Assembly: GCA_022749755.1 (NCBI GenBank)
Contig: CM040441.1
Coordinates: forward strand, 24,123,603 to 24,187,602
Direction: 5' to 3'
DNA: 64,000 nt
From: Azadirachta indica
Taxonomy: Eukaryota; Streptophyta; Magnoliopsida; Sapindales; Meliaceae
Shown: piece by piece, positions 1 to 11,276 of the stretch
How positions within the stretch are numbered: position 1 is the stretch's first letter
Layout of the letters: every line of letters starts with the position of its first letter
Notes under the pieces: generated by a model
The model's input: only the letters and a program-made list of their open reading frames with translations
Told to the model about the DNA's origin: nothing
The model's database searches: none
Program-made: the position numbers and the translations under genes

Positions 1-617
1 TAAATGTAAATGAGAAAATGTCTAAATAATTTAATATTTTTATTTTCAAAAATAGCTATTTTATTAATTTATTTTGTAACAAAATTAAAACCCTAATTAA
101 CAAGTTCTCTAATAAGAAAATAACAACATGATAAATTTATATGTTTATATATTTGCAATAATATTACAATATGATTTATTATTTTATTTAAGTTCATTGA
201 TTTTTATATCATCTCAATGATTGATTTATAGTCTGTTTACTAAAAAAATTAAGCATTATGCTAACAAAGAAAATATATGGTATATCAAAAAAGGGGAAAA
301 ATATACAAATTAATATAATCTACTAGAAATTATTTGTTTTGAAAAAAATTATATATCAAACAAAGAAATAATATACATACAAATATAATGTATTAATTTT
401 TTTTATCTATTATTGTGTTAATATAATTAAAATTATTATACAATATAAAATATATTATTTAAAAGGATTATATATGTCAAAATATCAATTTTTAAACTTT
501 TTATTTTTATTAAAACAAACAACGTAATAATTATTTTTATATGTTTTAAATAAAAACAAATATATTATTTAAATATAGATTTAAGTTAAACTCACGCAAC
601 CACTAGGCGAAGGCCTG
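1..617. other. AT-rich DNA, no gene seen
   Basis: Very AT-rich with many short A and T runs. No reading frame with recognisable similarity was seen. The homology of the adjacent PPR pseudogene starts abruptly downstream, so this stretch probably replaced its 5' half by insertion or deletion. Confidence 0.6.
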
Positions 618-1772
618 ATGGCTACTCACAACAAGGCGGCTGTGAACAAATTCAACAAATTTTGTTCACATATTTCAGGCGTATACACCCTTATGGTTCC
701 AAAGTCAAGCAGATTTTATCTACAAGCTTTGAATATGTACATATGTCATGGCCTTGTTGTAACTCTTGGCTATGAATCCTGCTTATTTATAAGCAATGCA
801 CTTGTGGATATGTATGCCAAATGTAGCGATATAGTTGCAGCCAAATATGTTTTTGGAAGAATGAAAAGAAAAGATGTGGTTTCTTGGACTTCGATTATAG
901 TCGGGACAGCTCAGCATGGGCGAGCCGAGGAAGCATTGGCCTTATATGATGAGATGATTTTGGCTGGACTTAAGCCTAGTGAGGTGACCTTTGTTGGACT
1001 GATTTATGCTTGTAGTCATGCAGGTTTGGTTAAGAAAGGCCGTAAACTATTTGAATCCATGGCTGAGGATTATGGGATTAGGCCCTCCTTGCAGCATTAC
1101 ACATGCTTGTTGGATATGCTTAGTCGATCTGGGCACCTTGATGAGGCTCAGAATCTAATAAAAGCAATGCCATTTGAGGCTGATGAGCCTACATGGGCAG
1201 CTTTATTAAGTGCTTGCAAGAACCATGGAAATACTGAAATGGGAATAAGAGTTGCTAATCATCTGCTGAGTTTGAAACTAGAAGATCCTTCAACCTACAT
1301 ACTTTTATCAAATGTTTATGCTAGTGCTTCGATGTGGCAGCACGTCTCCAAAGTTAGAAAATTGATGGCCGATATAGAGGTTAAGAAGCAGCCGGGATAT
1401 AGTGCCGTTGAATTTGGAAAGGAAAGCCGAGTGTTTTATGCAGGTGAGATATCTCATCCTCTGAAGGATCAGATATTTGGTCTCTTGAAGAACTTAGATG
1501 TCGAAATGAGAAGAAGGGGTTATGTTCCCAATACCAACTATGTATTACATGATGTGGAACAGCAAGAGAAGGAAATGATGTTTGCATAGTAAACGGTTGG
1601 CTGTAGCGTATGGGCCGCTAAGGTTTGTGGAAAATCTTCAGGTTTGTGGAGATTATATTACGGATTTAAAATTGATTGGCGGTTTTTGTGAATGGGGTAG
1701 TTGTTGTCCGGCATACTACCAGATATCATCATTTCAAAAGAGAGGAAATGTTCTTGCAATGATTTTTGGTAA
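618..1772 (+). pseudogene. DYW-type pentatricopeptide repeat protein, truncated and frameshifted pseudogene (At4g14050/MEF35-like)
   Basis: PPR proteins of this class act in organelles in site-specific C-to-U RNA editing. The open part (618-1589, 323 codons) has PPR motifs from about residue 58 (FISNALVDMYAKC), then DVVSWTSIIVG, GLKPSEVTFVGLIYACSHAG, an E-type region (DEPTWAALLSACKNHG, YILLSNVYAS) and an E+ region (FYAGEISHPL). From memory, order and wording resemble Arabidopsis At4g14050. About the first 55 residues do not look like PPR and the N-terminal half is missing. The DYW domain is broken: a TAG at 1587-1589 where a WHSE motif is expected, HSKRLAVAYG continuing in a second frame from 1585, a missing block before VCGD, then RYHHFK in a third frame (about 1716-1733) and the terminal CNDFW plus TAA at 1755-1772 in yet another frame. 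The catalytic Glu of HSE is Lys, and the second Cys of CGDC is Tyr. Several lesions make sequencing error an unlikely explanation. Confidence 0.9.
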
Positions 1773-1825
1773 GCATATCTTCAAGAAATATATTTTGTAT
1801 TTCTTGAAGGACAAATTACTTATTA

Positions 1826-1925
1826 NNNNNNNNNNNNNNNNNNNNNNNNNNNNNNNNNNNNNNNNNNNNNNNNNNNNNNNNNNNNNNNNNNNNNNNNNNN
1901 NNNNNNNNNNNNNNNNNNNNNNNNN
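1826..1925. other. assembly gap (100 N)
   Basis: Exactly 100 N, the usual placeholder for a gap of unknown size. It lies between the PPR pseudogene and the copia fragment, so the 5' portion of that element may be hidden or collapsed here. Confidence 0.99.
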
Positions 1926-1926
1926 A

Positions 1927-2446
1927 AATGGATAATGAGATATTTGTATGGTACATCTGACTTGAAGCTTTCTTTTGGTAAAGATGAACATGTTTTAGTT
2001 GGCTTTACAGATGCAGACTTGGCTGGAGATATCTATTCTTGCAAGTCTACTTCTGATTATCTGTTAACTTTATAGGGGAGCTGTGTCATGACAATTTAGA
2101 TTGCAAAAGTGCATTGCTCTTTTAACAACAGAGGCAAAGTTAATTACAGCAACTGAAGCTTTTAAAGAGTTGCTATGGATGAAAAATTTTCTAAGGGAAC
2201 TTAATTTTAAGCAAGAGAGGTATACGTTGTTATGTGACAATCAAAGCGCTATTCATCTTGAAAAGAATTCTTCTTTTCACTTAAGATCGAAGCATATTGA
2301 TACTTATTACCATTGGATACAGGATGTGCTAAATGCTAAGTTACTAGATCTTGAGAAAGTTTACACAAAGATAATGGTACTGATATGTTGACAAAGTCAC
2401 TATTGAGGGACAAAATTGAAACTTGCCGTTTGATTGCTGGAATAAC
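1927..2446 (+). mobile_element. Ty1/copia polyprotein 3' end (RNase H), degraded
   Basis: The end of a copia-type pol gene. Translation in changing frames shows the familiar order: RYLYGTSDLKL just after the gap, GFTDADLAGD (about 2000-2030), STSDYLLTL, then LLTTEAKLITATEAFKELLW, CDNQSAIHL, RSKHIDTYYHWIQDVL and finally NGTDMLTKSL. These correspond to the RNase H domain and C-terminal tail of plant copia elements. In-frame stops around 2074-2100 and a frameshift near 2370 show it is dead. The 5' part is lost in the gap. It is followed by a purine-rich tract and a TG-starting segment that may be the 3' LTR. Confidence 0.88.
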
Positions 2447-2478
2447 GGATTTCTCTATATAGTCATGAAGGGGAGCTT

Positions 2479-3070
2479 TGTTAGGTTAAACTTCACTCTT
2501 ATTTAGAAAAGGCTCAATTTTGAAGCCCACATAGTTAAAGGATTTTTTAAGTTTGTTTTGTAGCTATATTAGTTGTGTGTGTGTGAAGTGTAGTGCAAGC
2601 TGTAAGAGAGAAAGACAGCACTTTTTAGAAAATTTCAATCCTGCGCAGTTTTTACCAAATTGATAATTGGGTAGCAATTTAAACTCCGTTTTGGCTCAAA
2701 TTTTACGTTGAGATTCTACACATATAGTTCTTAATTTTAAACAGTATAATTGACCATTAGAGCTCTCTAACTTGTCCAGAATTTACATTTATAGCAATTT
2801 TAGTTTTCAAAATTTTTCTTCAGTCTTATTTTAACTCTTTTACTTTGGTGTTCATCTATTATTATATTTGGTGATGTTTTTCCTTGGCTCTCACTTTGGG
2901 GTTGAGTTCTTATTTATTTTTAAGGCTGTAATCTTCTAAAAAGATTCTTGTACTTCTTATTTGGTGATAGTGAAAATTTTTTTCGGCCGTTATTTTTTAC
3001 TCTCACTTACATTGAGGAAGAGGTTTTTTCACATAAATTTGGCGTCTTTTGTAGTCTTTAATAGTCTTTA
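2479..3070 (+). repeat. putative 3' LTR of the copia fragment
   Basis: The copia tail is followed by a short purine tract (GAAGGGGAG, 2467-2475) like a polypurine tract, then a sequence starting TGTTAGG. The following several hundred bases are T-rich, noncoding and LTR-like. No second copy is present in the window, so the 3' boundary is a guess. Confidence 0.4.
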
Positions 3071-4459
3071 ACTTGATTATTCTTACTATTTTTATAATTT
3101 TTGACCCACTTGATTACTTCATCTTGGTTCAAGTAAAGTGGAAAAAATTAAATTTATACTAATTTTTCTTATTTCTTCTTAACACTCTGTTTTATCCCTA
3201 TTAAAGTGTAGAGCACCTCATAATAATGTGAAATTTTCTCACCATATTCTAATACGAGTAAATTTATCTTAAATTTAAAGGAGATATTGCACTACATGCA
3301 CAGAAAAGTCTGAAATAAAACATAAAGAAAGGTGTACTCCAAACAATAATTACGCCATCTATACGAAAGAAAGGTTTACACACATTTGTATTAAATTTTA
3401 ATTAGAAAATAAAATTATTAAATTAATCTAAATAATTTTTTCTTTTGCTATTTTCTATTTCTTTTATTGTAAAAAAAAATAAATATCAAATTATCATTAC
3501 AACATCTCAAATTCTCAATTTAAATGTTACTATGTATTATGAATAAGTTCATATTAGTTATTATACATTAAATATAATGATTAGTAACAAACTTATATTA
3601 ATAGTGTTCACTATCTCTACTAAAATTAAGAAATATCTTCTTATTTTCTAAAACCTTAGAAATATCTAAAACAACCTATAAATTTAAAATATTTAATATA
3701 AGGTATAAATTTAAGGTATCTTTCTATTTCTTATTTAGGGTATTTAACATAGTCTATAAATTTATTATATTTTTGTATTTCTTAAAAAACTAAGAAGTAT
3801 TTAACACAGGTTACAAATCTAAGAAATATTTACTATTTCTTAAAAATTAGAAAAATATGTTAAAATATTCAATTTCTTTCAGTACGAGGGATCCGATGGT
3901 CCCTTATGAGAAATATTTCTCATAAGATGGCTACCAAGCCAGCTTGAACAAAGCTACCAAGATGGCTCACAGAAGCCTCAAACTTATGTTACAGACATGA
4001 CTTCGTCTAGTAGTAATTTTAGATCCAATACTACATTTGTAATAACAACCTAAAAGAAGAAAAAGAGAAGAGGCAACAGGCTATCAAGCATATGTTCTAT
4101 GGTGGAAGTCTCAAATAGAAGTCGAACAATTTAAGGGTTTAACTATGGGAACATGAAATCTGATGTGAAGAGGCATAGATGATACTCTTAGATAATTTTG
4201 AGAATCCAACATTCTTTAGTTTATTTGTTATGGGTTAAATAACAAAAAATCACAAATCTTCTGATAATGTGGTAATGAATATTTATTTATTTTTCTTCTT
4301 TTGGGAAGCAATTTAGCTAGTTACACAAAGAAGCTATTTAGGAGGAATGGCATTTGTGATTTCTTTTTCTTTTAATTTTACTTTACTCTTTGTACTTTTA
4401 TATTTTTTATAAATTATTTGTTAATAACAAAATAAAAAACAAACAAAGAAATATGGAAA
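3071..4459. other. intergenic AT-rich DNA, no gene seen
   Basis: No coding similarity on either strand. Loose repeats built on AATATTTA and ATAAATTTA occur at about 3600-3870. A perfect palindrome lies at 3903-3926. A less AT-rich patch at about 3880-4200 could be a fragment of an unidentified repeat. Confidence 0.5.
3903..3926. repeat. 24-bp perfect palindrome
   Basis: Each arm reads CTTATGAGAAAT and the arms meet at the centre AAATATTT with no spacer. Symmetry breaks at the next base on each side. It sits in noncoding DNA. Function is unknown, and chance is possible in AT-rich sequence. Confidence 0.8.
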
Positions 4460-4465
4460 TGGTGC

Positions 4466-4890
4466 TAAGCAGAAGCGATATCGAGGGAGTCTGTTAGCAT
4501 CATGAGTAAGAAACTTTGAATTGCATTCGGGGGAGAATGCCACCAAGTGAAAAAAAAAAAAGCAAGAAAGGCCGACATTGGCCAAAGCATTAGGTGCCCC
4601 TTTATCTGCCGAAAGGTGTGGCTGACTCTGAAGTTTGTCTCCGAAAGCACGAAGAGGCAATTAAACCACCGATTTACCGCAGCTGCCAAGGAGGCTGCAA
4701 TCGTCGATTCCGGAGCAGGATGATAACAAATAAGGAATCACACTCAGGCCATAAATTTGTCCAGCCTTTGGAAGACGCCATTTCAACAAGAAGTATGACA
4801 GCCATCAACTCAGCGAAAAAAGTAGTATAGATACCCAAAGTAGCAGCTCCTGGGTTTCCTTTAAAGAGGCCATCAGAATTAGCCTTTATT
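4466..4890 (-). mobile_element. LINE (non-LTR) RNase H domain remnant
   Basis: Reading the minus strand from 4890 gives NSDGLFKGNPGAAT, then FFAELMAVILLVEMASSKGW and LWPECDSLFV. After frameshifts come RWFNCLFVLSETNFRVSHTFR, ADKGAPNALANVGLS, TWWHSPPNAIQSF and ANRLPRYRF. This is the order of the RNase H-like domain at the C-terminus of plant LINE polyproteins (RVT_3 family), including the acidic ECDS and the final YRF/C tail. At least two frame changes and a stop show that it is inactive. The reverse transcriptase part is not present. Confidence 0.82.
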
Positions 4891-5339
4891 ATTGATATAA
4901 TTGATATTTATATCAATTGCTAAGTATGAATATTTATGTCATTTTTTCAGTTAATATTAGTGAGCGGGATAACTTGAGTCATTTTATCGGTCAATATGAG
5001 TTAAAAGCTAACAATGATAAAAAAATTTAATTGAAAAGATTTTACTAATAAATATTTTTGACTTTCGACTTGAGTTCTACCTGATATTTATTTTAAAAAT
5101 AGAGAGTTTAGTTATCATAAACGCGCAAAATAAAAACATAATTTAAATAAATAAAATTTACTATACATAAATAAAATGAATAATAATGTTGATTTACTAA
5201 ATTAATTGTAATACAATTTTTTTTGTACTAATATTAAAAATATTGTTATAAAATTAGTCGAAAAAGTATAAGTAGTAATACATGAAAATGATAATAAATT
5301 GCTAAAAATAAATGATTGTCATATTCAATATCAATAAAT
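4891..5339. other. AT-rich spacer, no gene seen
   Basis: Low-complexity noncoding DNA between the LINE remnant and the first glycosyltransferase unit. No similarity was recognised. Confidence 0.5.
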
Positions 5340-5608
5340 AACAATAAAAACATTCCAAATTCCAGTAGTTGTATTTTGACTTAATCTTGAAATTTTTATT
5401 ATTGTACAAATATCATATTATAAAAACATATTTTATTGATATTACAGAATGAAAATGACTCTACAAACAAATTTTGACTCAAGTAGTAAATAGAATGTAG
5501 TTTTAAAATGCTTCTAACAATAGGACTCGTCAACTTTTGACTCTACTATAACATGTTACAGTGAACATATCTCTTAACGATGGGATGATTAAAATGACAA
5601 GCATGGGA

Positions 5609-7001
5609 CTAGTGACAATGTTTCGCAATCTCATCGACAAAATTTTCAATATTTTTATTCGAAGACCCACCTCCCTTGGCAGCTTCTCTTGCCAATTCCT
5701 TCCATTTCTTGGCATTACTTCTCATTTCAATCCCTCTTTCTTCATCTCCCATTACCAATTCCAAGCACCTCTTAATCTCATCAGCTTCAACCAGTCCTCC
5801 TTTGTTGAAACTCACTCTCACTCCTGTCTTCCACACATCTTCAATCAGCTTTGCGTTTGTTAATTGATCAGTCCATTGCGGAAATGCCACAAATGGACCT
5901 CTGAAGTTAAGCTTTCCAACGCCGAATTCCAGCCGCAGTGTGTAACAAAGCATCCTACTGATGGATGAGACAGAACCTCAACCTGTGACACCATGGAACT
6001 ATTTTTCCTTGTCGTTCTAGCTCTTCTTTGCAACTCAGTTTTTCTTCTTCTTTCTCTTTCTCTTCACCTTGGTTTTCCTTTATGACCCACAAGAATTGAA
6101 GTCCTGAATCTAGCAGACCCCGTGCGATTTCCTCCATTTCTGGATTCGACAACACAGAAATGCTTCCAAAGGATACGTAAATTACTGATGATCTAGGCTT
6201 TGAGTTGAGCCATTCCATGTAATCCTTAGAACTATTGAAAAGATCTCCACCGAAGGAAGTATCGGATGGATCTTTTCCATCTAAAAAAGCAGATGGAATC
6301 AAGAGTCCAATTCCAACCAAATTATGCTTATCAATAGCTTTCAAGGCCTCTGATTCTAATGCATCAAAGGTGTTGACAAGTACTTTCGGTTTGGTTTGTT
6401 CGTCAAGAGTCTTCATTTGATCTTCAAGTGATGGCAGGGCAAATTCATATTCATTCGAAGGAATGAAAAACGAGGGAAGATCATGGCTTGCTAGCTCCGG
6501 CAATCCCGGAAACTTAACCAAAAAGGAAGGATCATCGACGTTGTTTCTGATAAAATCTCCATAGCCATTGCAGTAATAGTAGTAAATATAAAAAAGGGAT
6601 GCAGGCTGATTCCAAAGAAGTATACTAGGAATTTCGGCAGCAGCAGCCACCTTTCCCACCCACGTTAAGAGTACAGAGTAAACGATGCATGTAAACCGCT
6701 TGCCTTCATTAGCACTTTTGACAATAAACTGAGATAGAGTCTCCGAGCCAAGACGTTTAAGCTCAGACATATAGTGGTGAATATCGTCGCCCGGCTTAAA
6801 GGCGTCGTCATAGCCATCAGAAATAGCAGTGAAGGACAAGCCGTCGGGTACTGATGTTGTGTTAATGCGGCGGACGGCGAACTTGCTGGTGGCTTAGGTC
6901 ACAGAGACGCCATTTGTAATAAGCCTCTTAGCGAATTGAAGAGCAGGGTTCATGTGACCTTGCGCTGGAAATGTTACGAGGAGGATATGTGGTTTCTCCA
7001 T
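5609..7001 (-). pseudogene. UGT75-type UDP-glycosyltransferase pseudogene (copy A)
   Basis: Same start (ATG at 7001, MEKPHILLVTFP), length and end (IAKHCH, TAG at 5609) as the intact copies, but with three disabling changes. Codon 36 is TAA (6896-6894), where B, C and D have TAC for Tyr: a single C-to-A change on the coding strand. A 1-bp deletion near 5986 turns PWCSQVE into PWCHRLR. A second 1-bp deletion near 5907 returns the tail to a readable frame (VAFPQWTDQ). Both deletions lie inside the PSPG box, which binds the sugar donor, so no functional enzyme can be made. The catalytic His motif is altered from GQGH to AQGH. The rest is still very close to copy B, which points to recent inactivation. 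Confidence 0.95.
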
Positions 7002-7076
7002 TGCTTTGGAGATCGAATTGGAGACTGAAATTTAGTTAAGGCTTATCGATTCCTTGAAAGAATGAATGCGAATCGG

Positions 7077-7087
7077 TTTATATAAAA
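7077..7087 (-). promoter_or_regulatory. TATA box of copy A
   Basis: TTTTATATAAA on the minus strand, about 76 bp upstream of the old start codon. It is identical to the box of copy B. Confidence 0.6.
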
Positions 7088-7450
7088 GAAATTAAACTAA
7101 TAAAAAATAAAGCAATAAGGAAAGTGTTACTAAATTGGGTTAGGTTAATCCACCATAGGCGACCTAATGGTTCAAAACTCATGTTCTGTAATAAAATTAA
7201 GATTTTGTTTAGTATTTAGGTGTGATAGTTTTAAAGTTATGTTGTTATTAGGTGAAAATAATGTAAAATATTAAAAAAAGAAAATGAGTAAGTCTTACTA
7301 AAAATATTAAAATATTGGTATTCTCGAACAAATTTTGCTTTGCTTTCAAACACAACAAAACTATCACAATTTCAAATAATATTGAATGAAGCCTAAATAA
7401 TGAGAGATAAAAGTAAAATATTAATCTTAATTACAATATACCACCCAACC

Positions 7451-7724
7451 ATTGATGTGATAAGAACTTGCACTCTCAATTCGATTCTCACTAAGACACC
7501 AAGACTCTCTTACATATTATGGGTATGGTAGTTATACCAAATAAATGTGGGTAATTGTCTCTCATAATAAGAGTAGAAATCTGACTGTGAGCATATATTT
7601 GAGGTGTATTATAAAAATTAATTATATAAGTTATTAGTAAAAACTCTAGTTTTTAATATTAGTAATTAAAAACAATCTTAATTAGAGTATAAATTTTATA
7701 TTTCAAACTACAAGGAAAAAGGGT
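7451..7724. other. spacer without recognised content
   Basis: AT-rich noncoding DNA between unit A and a TGACA/TGTCA-rich repeat region. Confidence 0.4.
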
Positions 7725-10165
7725 TATCTTGACAAATGAGTGTTGACATTTAATTAATTATTGTATCAAATTTTATTGCAATTTGCTCTACACATTTTAC
7801 TTTTATTATGATTCATGACACAAACTTGACACACGTAAAAATGTGTCATGCATTTATATTTTATATTTGTTAGTTGTATTTTCTTATTAACTGATATGGT
7901 ATCATTTCATAATACAAAATGACTTTGTATCATAGACCTTGTACGATGTCATTTTTCTAAATAAAAATAAGACACCCTAGTTTCAATTTTAAACTTAGTC
8001 ATCTTCTGGCATTTTCACCGAATTCCATCTTTCGCTCAACGTGCTTCGTCTTTCTTTTATTCCTTCCATCAGACCTTTGAATAACTTGTAGTGTAAAGAC
8101 ATCGCTCCCTTTTTTTTTTTTTTGCTTTAGATATTTCTATTGTTGATTTTGCTTATAGGTTGGTTTGTTCGGCATCGATCCTATGGTGGGGTAAACTTTT
8201 TTAAGGATTTTACCAAATTTTATGAAAATTTTATAATATTTTTTTCAATCAATTTGTGATTCTCTTTGTTTAGTTACCATGTGATTGTTTCGCTTGATGC
8301 TTTACTTGTGGCTATTTAGCATTTGAATGCATTAAGTGAACTCAAATTAGATTTTTGTTGGGGTTACAATTCTCGTCCGTTTTGTAATTTTAAAAAGAGA
8401 GAAACTAACGTTGTTCTGTAATTATCCTTTCCTCAATTAAATTGATCCCGTAATTATCTCACTCTATTCTTTACTCAGTTTTAATTCATAGAACTTCTGG
8501 TTTTGGTTTCGATTAGGTTTTGTAGAAATTCTGGATAAAGAAGGGAACTTTCAAATTTTCTTTTTAATTTTCCGTCGTTTTAGACTAAAGACTACAGATT
8601 TAATAGGGATTGTTTAATTATCTTTCTTCTAAGCGTGAAATTTTCTAAAATGCGATTTAGGAAATTGATTTTTGAGTTAGAGAGACTACTAAATTGATCC
8701 CAAAGAATACAGGTAAATTCTTATGATTGTTTGTATATTAACCTAATTAATTCTAATAATTGTTATAAATTATTGGTTAACTAATTTAATTTTATGCATC
8801 TAAATTGCAGGTTATATGATGGTTGCATTCTTACTTTGCATCTTGCAATTATATGGGATGTATATATATGAACATATTTTCATCCAGAATGTTTCTGTTC
8901 ATTCTCATGGATATTCCAAAGAATACATGTTCAATTCAACTAATGCTTTTGCATGAAGTAAGTCATAATTACTTATGCTTTAATTTTAAACTTAATTAAG
9001 ATTAATTGATTTAATTAATTAATTTACTTGTTTAATGCTATGTGGATTTTGATTAATTAGTTGATAAGTTTTGATTTTGTTAATATATAATATATGGGTT
9101 AAGGAATGCTGGGGATTCAAGGTCTTTTCTATGTAGGTTCAAGAACTTTTCATAGACAAATTTACATGTTCAAGTTATCTATAGCTTGATGAGATAGAAA
9201 ATTAAGGGAAATTTGTTCTTTCGGTCAATATGATATGTAAAAATTAACTTTAATGAATTCTCTGTTTTTTCATTTTTCTCTTAGTTTATTCATCAAGGAA
9301 TTCATCGAATAGCTTCTCATTCTTTGAAAGGAAAGAAAAAACAGGGGATTGATAAGAAGCTTTCAAGATTAAGATAGCTTCTATGATGTTTCATTAATAA
9401 TATTTGGTATATTATTTTCCATATTCTTTCTTGCATGCTGCTGGGGATTGGGGGAATGCATTGTTGACATCTTATTGGAAGCTATTCATTTCTCATCGAT
9501 GCATTAAAGTTTGGTTTTCAATATATTCTTGTTTTCGTGCTACATTATAGATGTAGATGGAGCTGGTAGGAGAGCCATTGCAACATCACGAAGATTTGAA
9601 AGTTTGAGATGTTGCTTTGGAAATCCCTATATCTAATATGGTCTTTTCATCGTTTCAAAATTGTATAATATTACTTTCAATGATTTTTGACTTCACCAAT
9701 GTTGTATAATTTAAGGGTAGCAAGAATTATATAATACATTCAAAATTGTCATGACACAAAATAAGAATTACATATTACATAATTAAAAATGTCAAAAATT
9801 TCTAGCATATAAATGTCAAAAGTTGCAAATATAGTTGATAGTTCTTGACATATGTTGTATCAATACATTTTGGCATATGTTTCAAAAATCATATCTTATA
9901 ATACTTAAGATGTGTCACTTATTTTAAAGTGATATGTCTAAAAATAAAAATTAAGAAAATATTTACTTAATATAAAATTTGTATTAAGGTAGCTTTTTTT
10001 ATCGTATAGTATCAACTTTGTCATTCAAAAGTCAATGACATCATTTTAGATAAAATTTACATCTTAAATCAATCACTAGCTGTCAACTATTTTTTGCTTG
10101 AAAGACAATGATGTCAACTTAAATGAAATACAAACTTTTCCATAATCTAATTATCACCGTAAACA
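7725..10165. mobile_element. possible CACTA-like non-autonomous element (ends rich in TGACA/TGTCA)
   Basis: Both ends of this 2.4-kb stretch are crowded with TGACA and its complement TGTCA: about nine in 7730-7980 (for example TTGACACACG, GTGTCATGC) and more than ten in 9690-10130 (GTCATGACACAAAA, AATGTCAAAAG, CAATGACATC). Plant CACTA elements carry such motifs subterminally. The interior (7990-9640) is different, with exon/intron-like changes in base composition but no recognisable protein. I could not find CACTA termini or a target duplication, so both boundaries and class are uncertain. Confidence 0.35.
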
Positions 10166-10849
10166 TAAATACTGTGTCAATACGTTATGTATCTAGGATT
10201 TTCTTTTTTGGGCAAAAAATCCACGTAAATTCTTGCATCACTGATATGACATAAAGTAAATTCAACCTTTTAGATATTAAGATTACTATTATTTCTATAA
10301 ATGAATTCATATACACTAATATGGTCATCATATGTCTTACATTTTTATGAGTGAAAAAAATTTTTATATACAAAACATATATAACATTTAATTTATGTTT
10401 ACAATGTAAAGAGTTTGTATACAAGTTTAGATCTTTAACTATCATTATCATTGAATTAATATAAATAATGTTAAGAGAAAATATGCCTAACATTTGACTT
10501 ATCAAATTGTGTAATTTCAATAATTTTAAAAGTAACTATTAAAGTTCTAGTTGTTGCTCGCCAATATCTACCATCTATTTGAATGGACACTTTTTATACT
10601 ACAATTTTATTACTCAGTCATTTAACCATTCTGTACGAAAATAAATGTTAGCCTTGCATTGATAAAAATAAATGCAATATATATTTATCCTTTTTTATTA
10701 TATATACTATTTAATTTATAATATATTAATAAATAATGCATTATAAATTGTTGTAAACTAATTAAATTTTATATTCACTTATAATATATTAATTTATATT
10801 CTGTTATAAATAATTCATTGTCCAAGAGGTTTTATCCTTGCTTTTCCTT
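10166..10849. other. AT-rich spacer, no gene seen
   Basis: Noncoding. An open stretch at 10185-10520 on the minus strand has low-complexity composition and no domain. Confidence 0.5.
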
Positions 10850-11276
10850 TTGATATTTAAAATTTTAAAGATCAAAATTCTTTTTTATGTTTATTCAAAT
10901 AGTTTTACAATGAATATTAAAAAACTTTCCCAATTTTAATTTATCAATAAATATAAGTATTTAGCTGCAATATATTGGATGTATCATTATATTTATAAAA
11001 ATTGACAAAAAAAAGTACATTTAACAAGGCATTAGATGTATGTAATAATTTTTCTTCAACATTTATTGTACAAATAACATGTTATAATGAACATATTTTC
11101 TTCTTGTCATTATTGAATGAAAATGACTCTAGCAAACAATTTTTGACTCAAATAGTACATAGAATAGAAATTGCTTCTAACCATAGGACTCTTGTCAACT
11201 TTTGACTCTACAAATATCATTTTACAATGAACATATCTCTTAAAGATAAGCTAATTAAAAAATGATAAGAATGAGA

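Larger units (their letters stand above)
5340..7450 (-). repeat. UGT duplication unit A
   Basis: The repeated unit of the array: downstream flank (5340-5608), coding region and promoter. The flank shares AACATTCCAAATTCCAGTAG and the sequences after it with unit C (about 22530 on), and AACATATCTCTTAA before the stop codon with unit B. The promoter side matches unit B to about 7122, then diverges. Similarity resumes near 7325-7420 with B at about 13690-13770, so this unit seems to lack about 0.7 kb of promoter. Confidence 0.75.

Noticed and set aside
4594..4830. Cys/Arg-rich plus-strand frame resembling a small basic protein
   Set aside because: It is the antisense of the LINE RNase H remnant.
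10185..10520. 111-codon minus-strand frame
   Set aside because: Low-complexity Ile/Leu/Asn-rich translation from AT-rich DNA; no domain and no neighbouring exon.
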